From Fremontodendron californicum (lineage: Eukaryota; Streptophyta; Magnoliopsida; Malvales; Malvaceae), in NCBI GenBank assembly GCA_030761205.1, contig JAULJL010000004.1:23347172-23411171 (forward strand): a stretch of 64,000 nt of DNA, in the 5' to 3' direction. The position numbers and the translations under genes are program-made. This document shows positions 1 to 10,633 of this stretch, one piece after another; position 1 is the stretch's first letter; each line of letters begins with the position of its first letter. The notes under the pieces were generated by a model. The model did no database searches, was not told where the DNA came from, and worked only from the letters and a program-made list of their open reading frames with translations.

Positions 1-22
1 CGGACAAAATTAGGTGTCTACA
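1..22 (-). repeat. Terminal stub of the 3' LTR of element A
   Basis: The 22 bases ending GGTGTCTACA are the same LTR end found at 25511, 40116, 59136 and 63870. On the coding strand this is the start of U3 (TGTAGACACC). The rest of the LTR lies left of the window. Confidence 0.9.
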
Positions 23-37
23 GCTGCCTCTCTTTGG
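23..37 (-). promoter_or_regulatory. Polypurine tract of element A
   Basis: On the minus strand, CCAAAGAGAGGCAGC lies immediately before the 3' LTR start. The equivalent site of C (63871-63885) is CCAAAGAGGGGCAGC and that of B (40117-40131) CTAAAGAGGGGTAGT. Its position and purine bias fit the plus-strand primer of reverse transcription. Copy A has one purine change inside the G run. Confidence 0.8.
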
Positions 38-358
38 CTATTGCTGAGAATAAGGAATCAGGCAAAGATAAACAAATACTAATTTTGTCCGGTTAGTGAA
101 ATCACATGTGAAGGGAAGGGAAATGGGTTTTCTTTTTTCATTATTTTTTATTTTTTATTTTTTATTTTTTTCACTTTTTTATTTATTATTTTTTTTGAAA
201 AAAAAACTGTAAATAGAAGATATTGTCCTTAAATTGAATTCCCTGACTAATCAAGGCTCGACCCATCTTAAAGAAACGAGTTCGATTTGCAAGAGAAGAA
301 AAGACCTCGACGATGGTCTCGAGGGCTTAACCTGTCTTCTGCTAAGCTGTGTTTAAAA

Positions 359-780
359 TTCTAGGTATCTCCTCCAGAAGCTTCGACTATTACCATTAAA
401 GACTTGCTCAAGCAAATGTAAAACTCTGGATATCTCCACCAGAGGCTTTGGCTATCACCACCAAAGACTTGTTGAAGCAAATGTAAAACTCTGGATATCT
501 CCACCAGAGGCTTTGGTTATCACCACCAAAGACTTGTTCAAGCAAATGTAAGAACTCTGGAAACTTATGCTTGGAGGTCTTAAAAATGGTGCCCGGAGGC
601 CTTACCCGTGATTTGAAAAAAACGCGCTGTATGTGACTTCAACAATAATGCCCGGAGGTCTTAAGAATGGTGCCCGAAGGCCTTACCCGTGACTTAAAAA
701 ATGCGTTGTATGCGACTTTAAAAATGATGCCCGGAGGTCTTAAGAATGGTGCCCGGAGGCCTTACTCGTGATTTGAAAAT
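359..780. repeat. Two minisatellites in the 3' non-coding region of A (65-bp and about 80-bp units)
   Basis: About three copies of a 65-bp unit start near 359, 424 and 489, with the core CTCTGGATATCTCCACCAGA. They are followed by units of about 80 bp containing GCCCGGAGG at 591, 650/672 and 728/751. Element B has the first array at 40443-40650 but only one unit of the second (about 40660-40700), so copy number differs between elements. Confidence 0.8.
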
Positions 781-782
781 AC

Positions 783-1270
783 CTTGACGACGATCTCAAG
801 GCTCGACTCATTTGATAAATAGAATGAATTCGATTTAAAACAAAAAGAAATAACTCGACGGTGGTCTCAAGGCTCAACTCATTTGATAAAACAAAATGAA
901 TTCAATTTAAAACGAAAGGAAATACCTCGACGGTGGTCTCAAGGCTCGACTCATTTGATAAAACAGAATGAATTCAATTTAAAACAAAAGGAAATACCTT
1001 GACGGTGGTCTCAAGGCTCGACTCATTTGATAAAACAGAATGAATTCGATTTAAAACAAAAGGTAATACTAAGAATGATTTTGGGTTTGGTTCATTTGGA
1101 AAAAATAAATTTAACTTGAAAATGAAAATGAAAGGAACATACATCGACGGCAGTCTCGCGGCTTGACTTATTTGAGAAGCAAAATGAGTTTGATTTGGAA
1201 AGGAAACGTACCTTGACGGTGATCTCGGGGCTCGACTTGTTTGAAAAATAGAACGAGGTCACTTTAGGGA
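783..1270. repeat. 72-bp minisatellite, about 7 units (element A)
   Basis: Units start at 783, 854, 926 and 998 (spacing 71-72 bp), with more diverged units near 1070, 1143 and 1212. The core is CTCGACGGTGGTCTCAAGGC, followed by a stretch with AACAGAATGAATTC. It is the counterpart of the longer array at 40719-41640 in element B. Confidence 0.85.
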
Positions 1271-2774
1271 AGTCCAAGTTTTCCTGATTTTTGCAATGTT
1301 AGCTAAATGCAATGATAAGAATGACATGCTTTGCAAATGCTTGTATGTTTCCTCAGAATGAATGCAATCAAATGATTGTGTCATGATTTCTAATCCATGG
1401 TTTCTTTGAGGTTCACAGATTATCCGACTTCATGACGGAGTCTTCAATTGTTCATTGATGCCCCACTTAAGGAATCCTTCACTCAAGATAACTTGTCAAA
1501 CAGTCTCAGTTTCTGACTTTCGCTGAAATTCACAGATTTTCTGACTTCGTGATAGAGTCTCCAACACGTTCACTGTTTTCTTTTCTTGGTGAACTTTCCA
1601 AACCTTTCCCAAGATTTTAATCTATTCCTTAGTAATACTTTGAAATCCTTTTGTTTAAAGATTTTTTATTACTAATCATCATTCAATTTAATAACAATCA
1701 TAATGCATCTCAAAAATGTATGAAAGAAAATATGAATCAAGCAAAAATTGTCATGAAAAGGATAACAAGAATTTATTGCAAGAAATGTTTTAAAATAGTA
1801 AAAATAAATATCAAGGATTTAAGAAACAAATGTAAAGTTATAGGTTGTAGATGCCCCAGATGCAGAATATCTTGGACCCCTCATTTTCAAACCATCTGAA
1901 ATTTCTCTTGAACAAGTAATTTACTTGGGTAACCTTTCGGCTTTCGTAATTACATCAGACTGAGCTGTTCTCCTTTCTTCTGATTTTCAGATACTTTCTC
2001 CCCCTTTACACGGAGCATAGATTTGAACTTTAATCAGTATCTGAGCCGCCCTTTGCGGGTTTTCAACTCAAGTGTCCTCCATTCGGTATTAAGTCGCCCT
2101 TTGCGGGTTTTCGGCTTAAACCTCTCTTTTTACATTTTTCATTTTTTTGTATTTTACCATGCATCTGAGAATTCTAAATGTTTCCAAGGTAAAAATATCA
2201 ATTCAAAAGATGGGATGAATTCTGAGAATAACCTTTCAAATTAAATATTCATGCTTGATCAAAATGGGCTTTTAAAGCACGTAATGTAGGCCAAGGTTTA
2301 GGTTTAGAAAGAAAGGATAAAATAGGTCAAAGTGTGTTTAAGGGTGATTGGATCAAGGATCATTTCCTAAGGAGAACTTATTCTTGAAACATTTGTCCCT
2401 TTTTTGGACTTTCTTTTCTTATTTTTTTGCTTTGTTGGCTTTCATTTGCCACATTTTTCGATGGATTTCTTTTTGCCATGTTTTTTTATTTATTATTTTT
2501 CCTCGCATTTGCCCTCCAGTGTAGAGGGTGATCCTTGATCAAGGTTTAAGGAAAGAAATAATTCCTAAGGCTCAAGAAATAATTCCTAAGGCTCAAAGGG
2601 GTGACTAAGGATAATTTCTTCTTAGTGAAAGGAATATGAAAGATGGCCATTCATCATATCAAGCATGAATATTCTCATTAAAAGGCAATCCATAGGGGAA
2701 ATAGATATATAGAGTTTCCATTTTTACACTTGGAATCATTCGAGTTTCCATGTGCACAGCATCACATTTTTTTT
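1271..2774 (-). other. 3' non-coding region of element A
   Basis: There is no supportable gene between the integrase stop and the minisatellites. The stretch is conserved with 41641-43108 of element B. It includes a pair of CGCCCTTTGCGGGTTTT motifs (2047-2063 and 2095-2111, 48 bp apart) and a region around 2280-2650. Short open frames here, such as 1651-1899, are not matched by intact frames in B and are taken as chance. Confidence 0.7.
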
Positions 2775-3960
2775 TCAAGCATAATACTTATTCAGTTCAT
2801 CAGCATTCACAGGATTTCTGAAATCCTCCCCGTCCATTCTAGTTAAAATTAATGCTCCTCCAGAAAAAGCTCTTTTTACCACATAGGGTCCTTCCCAATT
2901 TGGAGCCCACTTTCCTCGCGGGTCCTTCATTATAGGGAGAATTTTTCTGAGTACCAACTCCCCCTCTCGGAACTGTCTAGGCGAACTTTCTTGTTGTGGG
3001 CTTGAATCATCCTTTTCTGATGCAATTGCCTGTGACAAATTGCTTTCAATCTTTTCTCCTCGATGAGATTCAATTGTTCATAACGAGCTCTAACCCATTT
3101 TGCTTCCTCTAGGCCAACTTCTATCAAAACCCGGAGTGAAGGGATCTCAACTTCAATAGGTAGCACTGCTTCCATCCGTATACCAAAGAAAATGACGTTG
3201 CCCTTGTAGATGTACGGACCGAAGTACGATATGCATGAAGAGCAAAAGGCAAGATCTCATGCCTATCCTTGTACACATCGGTCATCTTCTCAACAATCTT
3301 CTTGATGTTCTTATTGGCTGCTTCTACTGCCCCATTCATCTTCGGAGGATAAGGTGAGAATTATGATGTGTGATCTTGAACTGAGTACACACTTATCTCA
3401 TCATCTTATTGTTCAAATTGAGAGCATTATCCGAAATAATTCTTGCTGGCAATCCATAACAGCATATGATTTCTTTCTTAACAAATCTACATACCACCGA
3501 CTTTGTTATATTTGCATAGGAAACAGCTTCTACCCACTTTGTGAAATAATCTATGGCCACCAAGATGAAATGATATCCATTTGAAGCTTTCGGGGTAATA
3601 GGCCCGATCATATCCATTCCCCATATTGAAAAAGGCCATGGTGCAGTCATGACATGTAATGGCGATGGAGGCACATGAATCTTATCTGCATATATCTGGC
3701 ATTTATGGCACTTCCGAGAATAACTGATACAATCTCCTTCCATTGTGAACTAATAATACCCTGCCCTCATAATCTGCTTAGCAAGCATGTGACCATTAGC
3801 ATGAGTGCCACATATCCCTTCATGGACCTCTTCTATAATTCTCCGAGCTTTGGCAGATCCGACACATCTCAATAAGACTTGGTCTTTTCCTTTCTTGTAG
3901 AGAATCTCACTGTCTAGAACAAAACCCATTGCTAGCCTTCTTAGAGTCCTCTTGTCATTT
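2775..3960 (-). pseudogene. Integrase of element A (broken)
   Basis: This is the C-terminal part of pol, which would insert the cDNA into chromosomal DNA. An N-terminal HHCC zinc finger is recognisable (THANGH, then CHKC) but has an in-frame TAG at a position where B has TGG (about 3750). The frame 3743-3393 carries the first two catalytic aspartates (GMDMIGP and ISDNALN). The frame 3339-3124 carries the glutamate (GAVEAANKN). Frame 3038-2775 is the C-terminal domain, with GKWAPNWEGPYVV and a terminal DELNKYYA. At least two frame changes and several stops separate these pieces, so no functional integrase is expected. Flanks are the second RNase H upstream and the non-coding 3' region downstream. 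Confidence 0.85.
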
Positions 3961-4519
3961 TCTGTTGCTTGTCTGGATACTGTTGACTTTTGATGTACTA
4001 CAAGATGTCGTTATACCAAGGGAGGCCATCTACTTCTTCTTCAATACTCAGACAGTGGGCAGGAGACTCATATACTCATCTTTATTGGCACAACTTTAGC
4101 CCTTTCATTCACTTTAAACATTGATGAGAAAGTAGCCAGAGCATCTGCCATTCGGTTTTTTTTCTCGAGGAAAGTAATTGAAATTCACTTCTTCAAATTC
4201 CTCCAATAAACTCAATATGAGTTCTCGGTATCGGATTAGCTTTGTATCTCGGGTTTTCTATTCTCCTCGTAGCTGGTATATCACTAAGGCTGAGTCTCCA
4301 AAAACTTATAATACTTTGATTTTTCTGTCCACTGCAACACGAAGGCCCATAGTACACGCTTCGTACTCGACAGTATTGTTTGTACAATCAAAATCCAATC
4401 TAGCAATGAAAGGATAATAATCTTCTTCTGGGGATATGAGGACTGCACCAATTCCATGCCCCATGGCATTAGATGTGCCATCAAAATACATTTTTCGCAC
4501 TTTCTTCTTCAGGGGAATC
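3961..4519 (-). pseudogene. Second (archaeal-type) RNase H and linker of element A (broken)
   Basis: Frame 4500-4306 starts in KMYFDGTSNAMGHGIGAVL and continues to YEACTMGL, which gives the first catalytic Asp and the Glu of an archaeal-type RNase H. A TAA follows, then FGDSALVIYQL in the same frame (third acidic residue), then a TAG where B has the TGG of EEWETR. This additional RNase H after the normal one is a known trait of the Tat branch. It is separated from RT-RNase H by a 2-bp deletion relative to B (about 4535), which creates the stop at 4520. The linker down to the integrase finger has further stops. Confidence 0.8.
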
Positions 4520-6223
4520 TCATCTGCTTGTGAAATACATCAAATCTTCATCAGGGAAGTCAAAGTTCAACGGCTCATAATCTTCCATTACCCGACTTGC
4601 TAAGAATTCAGCTACTGCACTGCCTTTGATAGCTTTCTGACTCACATATACAGTGTCGTACTCTGACAACAAAACCTGCCATCTTGTTGTTCTTCCTGAT
4701 AAAGAAGGTGCTTCCAACATGTACCTGATTGGATCTAGCTTGGCAATCAACCACGTTGTGTGGTACAACATGTACTGTCTGAGTCTTCGAGTAGTGCAAG
4801 CTAAGGCACAACACAACTTTTCAACCAACGAATATTTCAACTCATAATCTGTGAACTTCTTGCTGAGGTAGTAAACTGCCTGTTCTTTCTTTCTAGTCTC
4901 ATCAAGCTGCCCCAAAACATAACCCATGGATCTCTCAAATACTGATAAATACAATATCATTGGTTTAACCGAAACAAGTGGCATTAATACTGGTGGGTTG
5001 GATAGATAATGTTTAACCTTTTCAAATGCAATCTGACAACCTTCATCCCATTCTCCTGGATCACGTTTTTGAAGTAACTTAAATATTGGATCACATTTGT
5101 CAATTAACTGAGAAATAAACCGAGCAATGTAATTCAATCTCCCCAGAAAGCCTCTTACTTCCTTTTGAGTATGAGGTGATGGTAAATTCTGAATGGCTTT
5201 TACTTTATTCGGGTCAATCTCAATTCCTCTTTTGCTGATGACAAAACCCAACAATTTTCTCGAGGTGACTCCAAAAGTGCATTTTGCCGGATTTAGCTTG
5301 AGTCTAAACTTTCTTAGTCGTTCGAAGAGCTTCTTAAGATTCACAATATGCTCCTCTTCTCCTTGTGACTTTGCGATCATATCATCAACATAGACCTCAG
5401 TTCTCTTATGCATCATATCATGAAACAAGGTCACCATGGCTCTCTGATATGTTGCCCCAGCATTCTTCAACCCAAATGGCATTACCTTGTAGCAGAAGGT
5501 TCCCCACATTGTAACAAATGTGGTTTTCTCCATATGTTCCGGTGCCATCTTGATCTGATTGTATCCTGAGAATCCGTCCATGAAAGAAAATAAAGAACTT
5601 TTCATCGTATTATCCACCAGAGTATCAATATGGGGCAAAGGGAAATTATCTTTAGGGTTGGCCTTGTTCAAATCCCGGTAATCAACGCACATCCGCACCT
5701 TGCCATCCTTCTTTGGTATTGGAACAATATTTGCCACCCATTCTGGATATTTTGCCACCTCTAAGAATCCAGCATCAAATTGCTTCTTCACCTCCTCTTT
5801 TATCTTTAACAGCATGTCCGGCCTTATTCTTCTCAAATTTTGCTGAATTAGTTTGCATTCTGGCCTTAAAGGGAGATTATGAACCACAATATCCGGATCC
5901 AAACCTGGCATGTCTTGGTAAGACCATGCAAATACATCCACATATTCCTGGAGCAAGGCTATCAATTCACCCTTTATTGATGATGACAATGAAGTTCCGA
6001 TTTTGACTTCCTTTATCTCTTCACCATCTCCCAAATTTATCAATTCCAATAATTCCTTATGAGGAAGTACTTTTTTCTCCTCTTGTTCTATTTTCCTTAA
6101 TAGATCCGGAGGTAGACCATAATCCTCAGTATCTTCGTTAGCCTCAAATTCACCAGTGCAAATGGGTCTTTCAAAATCAATTTCAGAATTACTGATAGGA
6201 AGGTCCTCACCGCATCCGTACAC
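4520..6223 (-). pseudogene. Reverse transcriptase-RNase H of element A (open through RT/RH, frameshifted at its end)
   Basis: The frame is open from 6313 to 4520 (597 codons), but the first 30 or so codons are hydrophobic and probably intronic; exon-like sequence begins at 6223. RT motifs are intact: PIPKKDGKVRMCVDYRDLN, FMDGFSGYNQIKM with the catalytic Asp, MPFGLKNAGATYQRAM, and YVDD at 5392-5381, followed by LGFVISKRGIEIDP. The RNase H domain follows (about residues 450-540), including YYLSKKFTDYE and LRQYMLYHTT. The Asp usual at the start of RNase H in this clade is not evident in my reading. The frame ends early at LMYFTSR because two bases are missing relative to B, cutting it off from the second RNase H. 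RT itself may be the best preserved enzyme domain in the window. Confidence 0.88.
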
Positions 6224-6566
6224 CTGTAAATAGGTGGAGAATAAACAATATAGGAAAATATATATAATGAAAACAAAATAAATAACAAAAATGAAAGAAT
6301 ATGGACACACCAATATGAATAAAATGCATTGTGCTTGTTATTTATTTAATGAAAATGTTTAAAAAAAAGCCCATTACAGAAAAAACTCTTAACATCTCGG
6401 GGTAAATATAATTAAGATTGTTTTTTAAAGTATTACGTTGGAATAGACTTTAAAACTATGGGCAACTCAGTCGCACTCCAATTGGTTAGTCTCTATCCTG
6501 GTGGACATGGTTGCACAATCCAGTTTGCATTGTCACTTTCCATACCTTCTTTCCCGGTCATGCAAA
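6224..6566 (-). other. Candidate Ogre-type intron between protease/G-patch and RT (element A)
   Basis: On the minus strand the RT exon is preceded by CCACCTATTTACAG (AG at 6225-6224) after a T-rich run, a good plant 3' splice site. The same acceptor is conserved in B (AG at 46615-46614). Ogre elements are known to carry an intron between protease and RT. I cannot fix the donor: a GT lies in ATATGGTGATTTG near 6565, but B lacks a GT there. The extent given is an inference. Confidence 0.5.
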
Positions 6567-6857
6567 TCACCATATCCTGAATCTGCCCCCTTTATTCACA
6601 TGGAATTTTTCAAAAGCTTGCTCGATCATTATGAGTACATCTTCTGAATTCCTTTCTCTGAATAGAAAACCAGCAGAGCGAAAATTATGAAAGATTGGTG
6701 GGAAAGTCATGGGTTCCCATTCAATATCCATACCAACGAGACGGGCCATCCTCCTTTGTCGATTCCTTTCAACTTGTTTCCTCCTCTCATGGGTCTTCAA
6801 AAGATACCCTAAGCCAAACCAGTCTTTCTTTCCTACTGCTTCCATTGCTCGGGCCAT
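6567..6857 (-). pseudogene. G-patch-like segment downstream of protease (element A)
   Basis: The frame begins ARAMEAVGKKDWFGLGYL and ends in IMIEQAFEKFHVNKGG. The glycine-rich start (GLGY) and its place between protease and RT match the G-patch-like region I know from Tat/Ogre-type polyproteins. The assignment is from memory and not decisive. It lies in a different frame from the preceding protease piece, so it is disconnected. Element B has the same segment at 47319-46975, with a longer glycine-rich lead-in. Confidence 0.5.
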
Positions 6858-6965
6858 CCATTGAAGATATTTTCCAAGACCCTTTCTAGCCCTGCAGCCC
6901 TTTCATACTGTGGTTCTTACTCCCAGCCTTGTTTTCTTGGACAACATTGGCCTTGGAATTTTTCG

Positions 6966-7588
6966 TCATTCAGCGACGAAAACCACATTTACGAATTCCA
7001 AAGATCGAAAGAAACATTCTACGACATCTTCATTGGGTTCAACATAAGGAGATTCAGTAGATTCGGAGGCTATTATGTCTTCTTCTCCTGATACAGTGAC
7101 CAAACGGCCCTCAATCACAAACTTCAGCTTTTGGTGGAGAGATGAGGGTACAGCCCCTGCTGAATGTATCCATGGCCTTTCCAAAAAGCAATTATAGGAT
7201 GGATTAATATCCATGATTAGAAGTTCACCGTATAGGTGCATGGGCCTATCTCTAGAGGAACCTCAATAGTTCCCATTACTTCTCTCTTGGTACCATCGAA
7301 AGCCCTGACTACTGTGTAACTCGGTAACATATAAGACATATCAACTGGCAACTTAGACTGGGTTGCAAAGGGCATTACAATTAATGAAGAACCATTATCC
7401 AAAAGCACCCTTGGTAGTATATGCCTCTTGCAGGTGGTTGTTATGTGAAGAGCCTTTGTGGACCCAATACCATTGAGTGGTATTTCATCATAACTAAAAA
7501 ATATATGGTCGTCTGCCGCAATATTTCCCACCAGCCTGTCTAACTTTTCTACTAATATGTTGTTAGCCACGTATGCCTGATTCAACAC
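6966..7588 (-). pseudogene. Aspartic protease of element A (frameshifted)
   Basis: This is the retropepsin that would process the polyprotein. Frame 7588-7217 has the active site VLLDNGSSLIVMP, with the catalytic Asp encoded near 7399. DNGS in place of the common DSGA/DTGA is normal for the Tat branch. The frame breaks at YTVNF by loss of a base. The flap-distal part continues in frame 7241-6966 with PSYNCFLERPWIHSAGA, where consensus-like copies have LGRPWIH. Upstream it is linked to gag by the segment at 7616-8092. Confidence 0.85.
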
Positions 7589-7615
7589 TCTTAACAGGGC
7601 ATTTCTGTATGGCTC

Positions 7616-8092
7616 TTAGTTTAATAGCAAAGATAAGATGGAGATTCTTGCTGGCTGATGTTGCAATTGCTTAACCACACTATACTTACTATGTTTTATG
7701 AACTTTAAAAACTCGCAAGCCTCATTCTCGTCTACTGGCTCTTTTATCCTGTTTACCGGGGCTGATCCCCTCTCTGCTTCTTTTGACAAATCCATCTCAA
7801 TATGGATTGGTTCAACTGCTTTCTTCCCTTTGTCCAATCCTCTATCATTTCTTGTTGATCCCTGTTCAACAACCTCATGGGCATAACACCTTCCACTTCG
7901 TGTTAAGTGCCCCACACCTGTAATATCTTGCTGACTTGAAGACCCGGGCATAACCATACTGCAGTCATATTTCCATGGTGTAGTTTTGTTTTCCTTGTAT
8001 GGAAAGGAAGAAGGCAAATCTATGATGAGCTCAGGCGTAATTTCCTTAACAATCGGAGTAGTCTTCTCTGGTTCATCGTAATAGATGATCAA
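7616..8092 (-). pseudogene. Gag-protease linker region of element A
   Basis: A frame of 158 codons with LTRSGRCYA near residue 65, an acidic/basic middle, and ACEFLKFIKHSKYSVV toward the end. LTRSGR-type and FLKFIKHS-type motifs are typical of the stretch between the zinc knuckle and the protease in plant Tat elements. No enzymatic function is visible. It is out of phase with the gag frame ending at 8261. B carries the same motif at 48220-48011. Confidence 0.7.
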
Positions 8093-8260
8093 AGGTCTTC
8101 CTATTCCATAGCCAGCTGCATTCTAAATAACCTCTACTTCCTCCTTTGTCTCCTCGAAAAATTGGGCCTCTCAATTATCAATCATCTTTTGGACTTTAGC
8201 CAGAAAGTTCCCGCAGTCCTGTATGATATGACTTGAACATTTATGGAACGGGCACCAAAT

Positions 8261-9862
8261 CTACACCCTCTTTGCAACCATTTTTAAACTGTCTGCATCC
8301 TCCACCATTCTTGCCTTAACCATCTCGATCCATATTGTTAACATCGGAGTTTTGACTTCCCTGGCATCCCTTTTTAACCTTCTGACTTCCCCTGTCACTA
8401 CTACATTTACCTGATTCTCAGCATGATCGGGCAATGGGTTTCCCACTACATTCGGCCCATTCTTTGACCCAAACTTCACAACTCCGGTATTGATTAAACT
8501 TTGGACTTTCTTTTTGAAGGCAATGCAATCCTCCCTCGAATGCCCCTGAATTCCTGCATGATATGCGCAGTTGGTATTTGCATTGTACCACCTTAGGTAT
8601 GGTGGGGTCAAAGGTTGAAGATATACGGGCGCGACAAGTTGGCCTTGTAGTAGTTTAGGATATAGCTCACCATAGGTGGTAGGAATGGGATCAAACTGGG
8701 GTTTTTGATCGTTCCTTGGTGAACGATAGTCATTACGCGCGGGACCTTGAGTGTTTGGGATAGTGTTTCGAGGAAGGGTTATCTGTGGTGATATACCAGT
8801 TGGGAACGGCTGTTGTGCTATATTGGTATAGGGGAATGGATTTTGGGTAAGATGGTTCACATTGGGGTAGTAAGGATTATACCCGGGGTAAGGTGTGTAA
8901 GGTGTTGGAGGTGCATAAGATGTAGTAGGAGTATAAGGCCTGGGAGTTGTGTATGGTGTAGGAGGTGTATAGGGGTATTGATTGAAACTGACTGCATGTG
9001 TCTCCTCTTTCTTCTTTGCAGGAAAAGCTCTCTTCGAGGTAGTAGACTTACCCCCTTCCATTTTCCCGTTCTTAATAGCAGACTCTATCATCTCCCCGGA
9101 TATCACCATATCTGCAAAGTCCTTGATGGCGCTTCCCACCAATTTATCATAATAAGGTGCTTTCAGAATATTGATGAAAAGCACTATAGTTTCCTTGTTG
9201 GTTAAAGGGGGTTGCACTTGTGTAGCCAAGTCTCTCCATCTCTGAGAATATTCTTTAAAGCTTTTAGTAGCTTTCTTTTCCATGTTTTGGAGAATTAGAC
9301 GGTCAGGCACCATGTCTGTCACATGCTTGTATTGTTCCATGAAAGCTTTAGCTAGATCCATCCAGGAAAGGATCTTAGTACGGGTAAGCTGGTTATTCCA
9401 ACGAGTTGCGGACCCTATCAAGATATCTTGAAAACAGTGGATGAGTAATTTTTCATCTTCATCATGTCCGGTCATCTTCCGATAATACATGGTCAGATGT
9501 GCTGATGGGTTAGTAGTTCCATTATATTTTTCAAAGTTTGGTACTTTGAACTTTGGAAGAATCACCAAACTGTGCACTAAACTCATCTCTTTCGCATCTA
9601 GACTGCGAAATAGCTCCGCTCCTTCAACTGCCCTCAATCTTTCCTCCAGCAGCTGATATTTTTTCTGGGATTCTGCCGTTTCAACCTTTTTTAGTTCAGT
9701 CATCTTTGCCCTTTTCTTTTCGGCTAATTCCTCAAAGTCTGGAACGTCCACATCAATTGGATCAACCCCAATATTACCCCTTTTAGGACCAAAATTCGGT
9801 GCTTCAGTCGCTGGTTGGATGTAAATATAGGATGCTGCCCTAGTCAGAAGTTCATTTCCCAC
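8261..9862 (-). CDS. Gag core of element A (533 codons open, N-terminus displaced by a frameshift)
   Basis: This is the capsid and nucleocapsid precursor, which would form cytoplasmic virus-like particles. The frame includes the capsid region (FKVPNFEKYNGTTNPSAH, then IGSATRWNNQL, KSFKEYSQRWRDLATQV and APYYDKLVG). A Pro/Tyr-rich stretch with repeated PYTP-type units follows. Near 8526-8570 lies an atypical zinc knuckle, CAYHAGIQGHSREDC (C-X2-H-X5-H-X4-C), a form common in Tat elements. The first Met of this frame (9862) is not the original start. The original N-terminus (MVFKTKG...) lies at 10176-9925 in another frame. It is the longest undamaged domain of element A, though probably not translated from its proper start. 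Confidence 0.85.
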   Translation of the reverse strand: MGNELLTRAASYIYIQPATEAPNFGPKRGNIGVDPIDVDVPDFEELAEKKRAKMTELKKVETAESQKKYQLLEERLRAVEGAELFRSLDAKEMSLVHSLVILPKFKVPNFEKYNGTTNPSAHLTMYYRKMTGHDEDEKLLIHCFQDILIGSATRWNNQLTRTKILSWMDLAKAFMEQYKHVTDMVPDRLILQNMEKKATKSFKEYSQRWRDLATQVQPPLTNKETIVLFINILKAPYYDKLVGSAIKDFADMVISGEMIESAIKNGKMEGGKSTTSKRAFPAKKKEETHAVSFNQYPYTPPTPYTTPRPYTPTTSYAPPTPYTPYPGYNPYYPNVNHLTQNPFPYTNIAQQPFPTGISPQITLPRNTIPNTQGPARNDYRSPRNDQKPQFDPIPTTYGELYPKLLQGQLVAPVYLQPLTPPYLRWYNANTNCAYHAGIQGHSREDCIAFKKKVQSLINTGVVKFGSKNGPNVVGNPLPDHAENQVNVVVTGEVRRLKRDAREVKTPMLTIWIEMVKARMVEDADSLKMVAKRV

Positions 9863-9924
9863 AGGCTGGGATGTTTAGCCATTCTACTGTACCACCTCTG
9901 GTCGATCTTCCTGGTTTACTGCCC

Positions 9925-10176
9925 CTATTTCGGTAATTGAATTTTCTCCCTCATCATGGTACTCATAATCTCCATGAGTTTGGTCATTTGTTCCCGTGAC
10001 TCCTCTTGAGACTTAGCTAGTTGTTCTTGCAGTTCCTTTTGAATTCTTTCCATCCTTTCAATTCTAGCAAGCTGATCGTTCTCCATAGCTCTTGCTTGAG
10101 ATCGAGTATTGTAGGGGTGTCGAAAGTCTGATTCTTTCTGAGTGCGACCAATTGTACCTTTAGTTTTAAAAACCAT
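9925..10176 (-). pseudogene. Gag N-terminus of element A (separated by frameshift)
   Basis: 83 codons starting MVFKTKGTIGRTQKESDF; the same start occurs in B at 50538, supporting it as the true gag start. A Glu/Gln-rich helical stretch follows (RIERMERIQKELQEQLAKSQ), likely coiled coil. The frame stops after MREKIQLPK. The region 9863-9924 contains further stops before the gag core resumes. Confidence 0.75.
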
Positions 10177-10633
10177 GGATTATAAATTACTGACACATTT
10201 TTCATTTTATTTTATAAAAATGAATGAATAAATAAATGACTAAATGTTAATGAACGAACAAATAAGTAAATGACTAAGTGTATGAACATGAATGACTAAT
10301 TATAAAGAATAAATGAATGGACAAATAAATAAATAAATGACTAAGTGTATGAATAATTTATAAAGAATAAATGAATGAATGATTATAAATATAAATGAAT
10401 GAACAAACAAAATATATAAAGGAAAGAACAAATGAATGATGAATGCATTTAAAAGTATTGGCCCCGGGATAATTCCAACCAAACGGTCTTTCATTGATTT
10501 CCTGGAACTAAATACATCAAAGAAAAAAAGATCACTGCTTAAGACAATCTGATAATCTGTCTATCCTAATTTAAAAATGCTATTACAAAACACCGATCCT
10601 TTAGTAACTCCCTCGGATCATGGACCTTTTTCA
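10177..10633. other. ORF1-gag spacer with AATGA/AATAA-type low complexity (element A)
   Basis: There is no gene here. Dense short repeats such as AATGAATGAATAAATAAATG run over about 10200-10440. The same low-complexity spacer sits between ORF1 and gag in B (50550-50840), so it belongs to the element. Confidence 0.8.

Noticed and set aside
8813..9205. Plus-strand ORF of 130 codons opposite gag
   Set aside because: Antisense shadow of the Pro/Tyr-rich gag region; its Cys/Arg-rich composition is explained by that.
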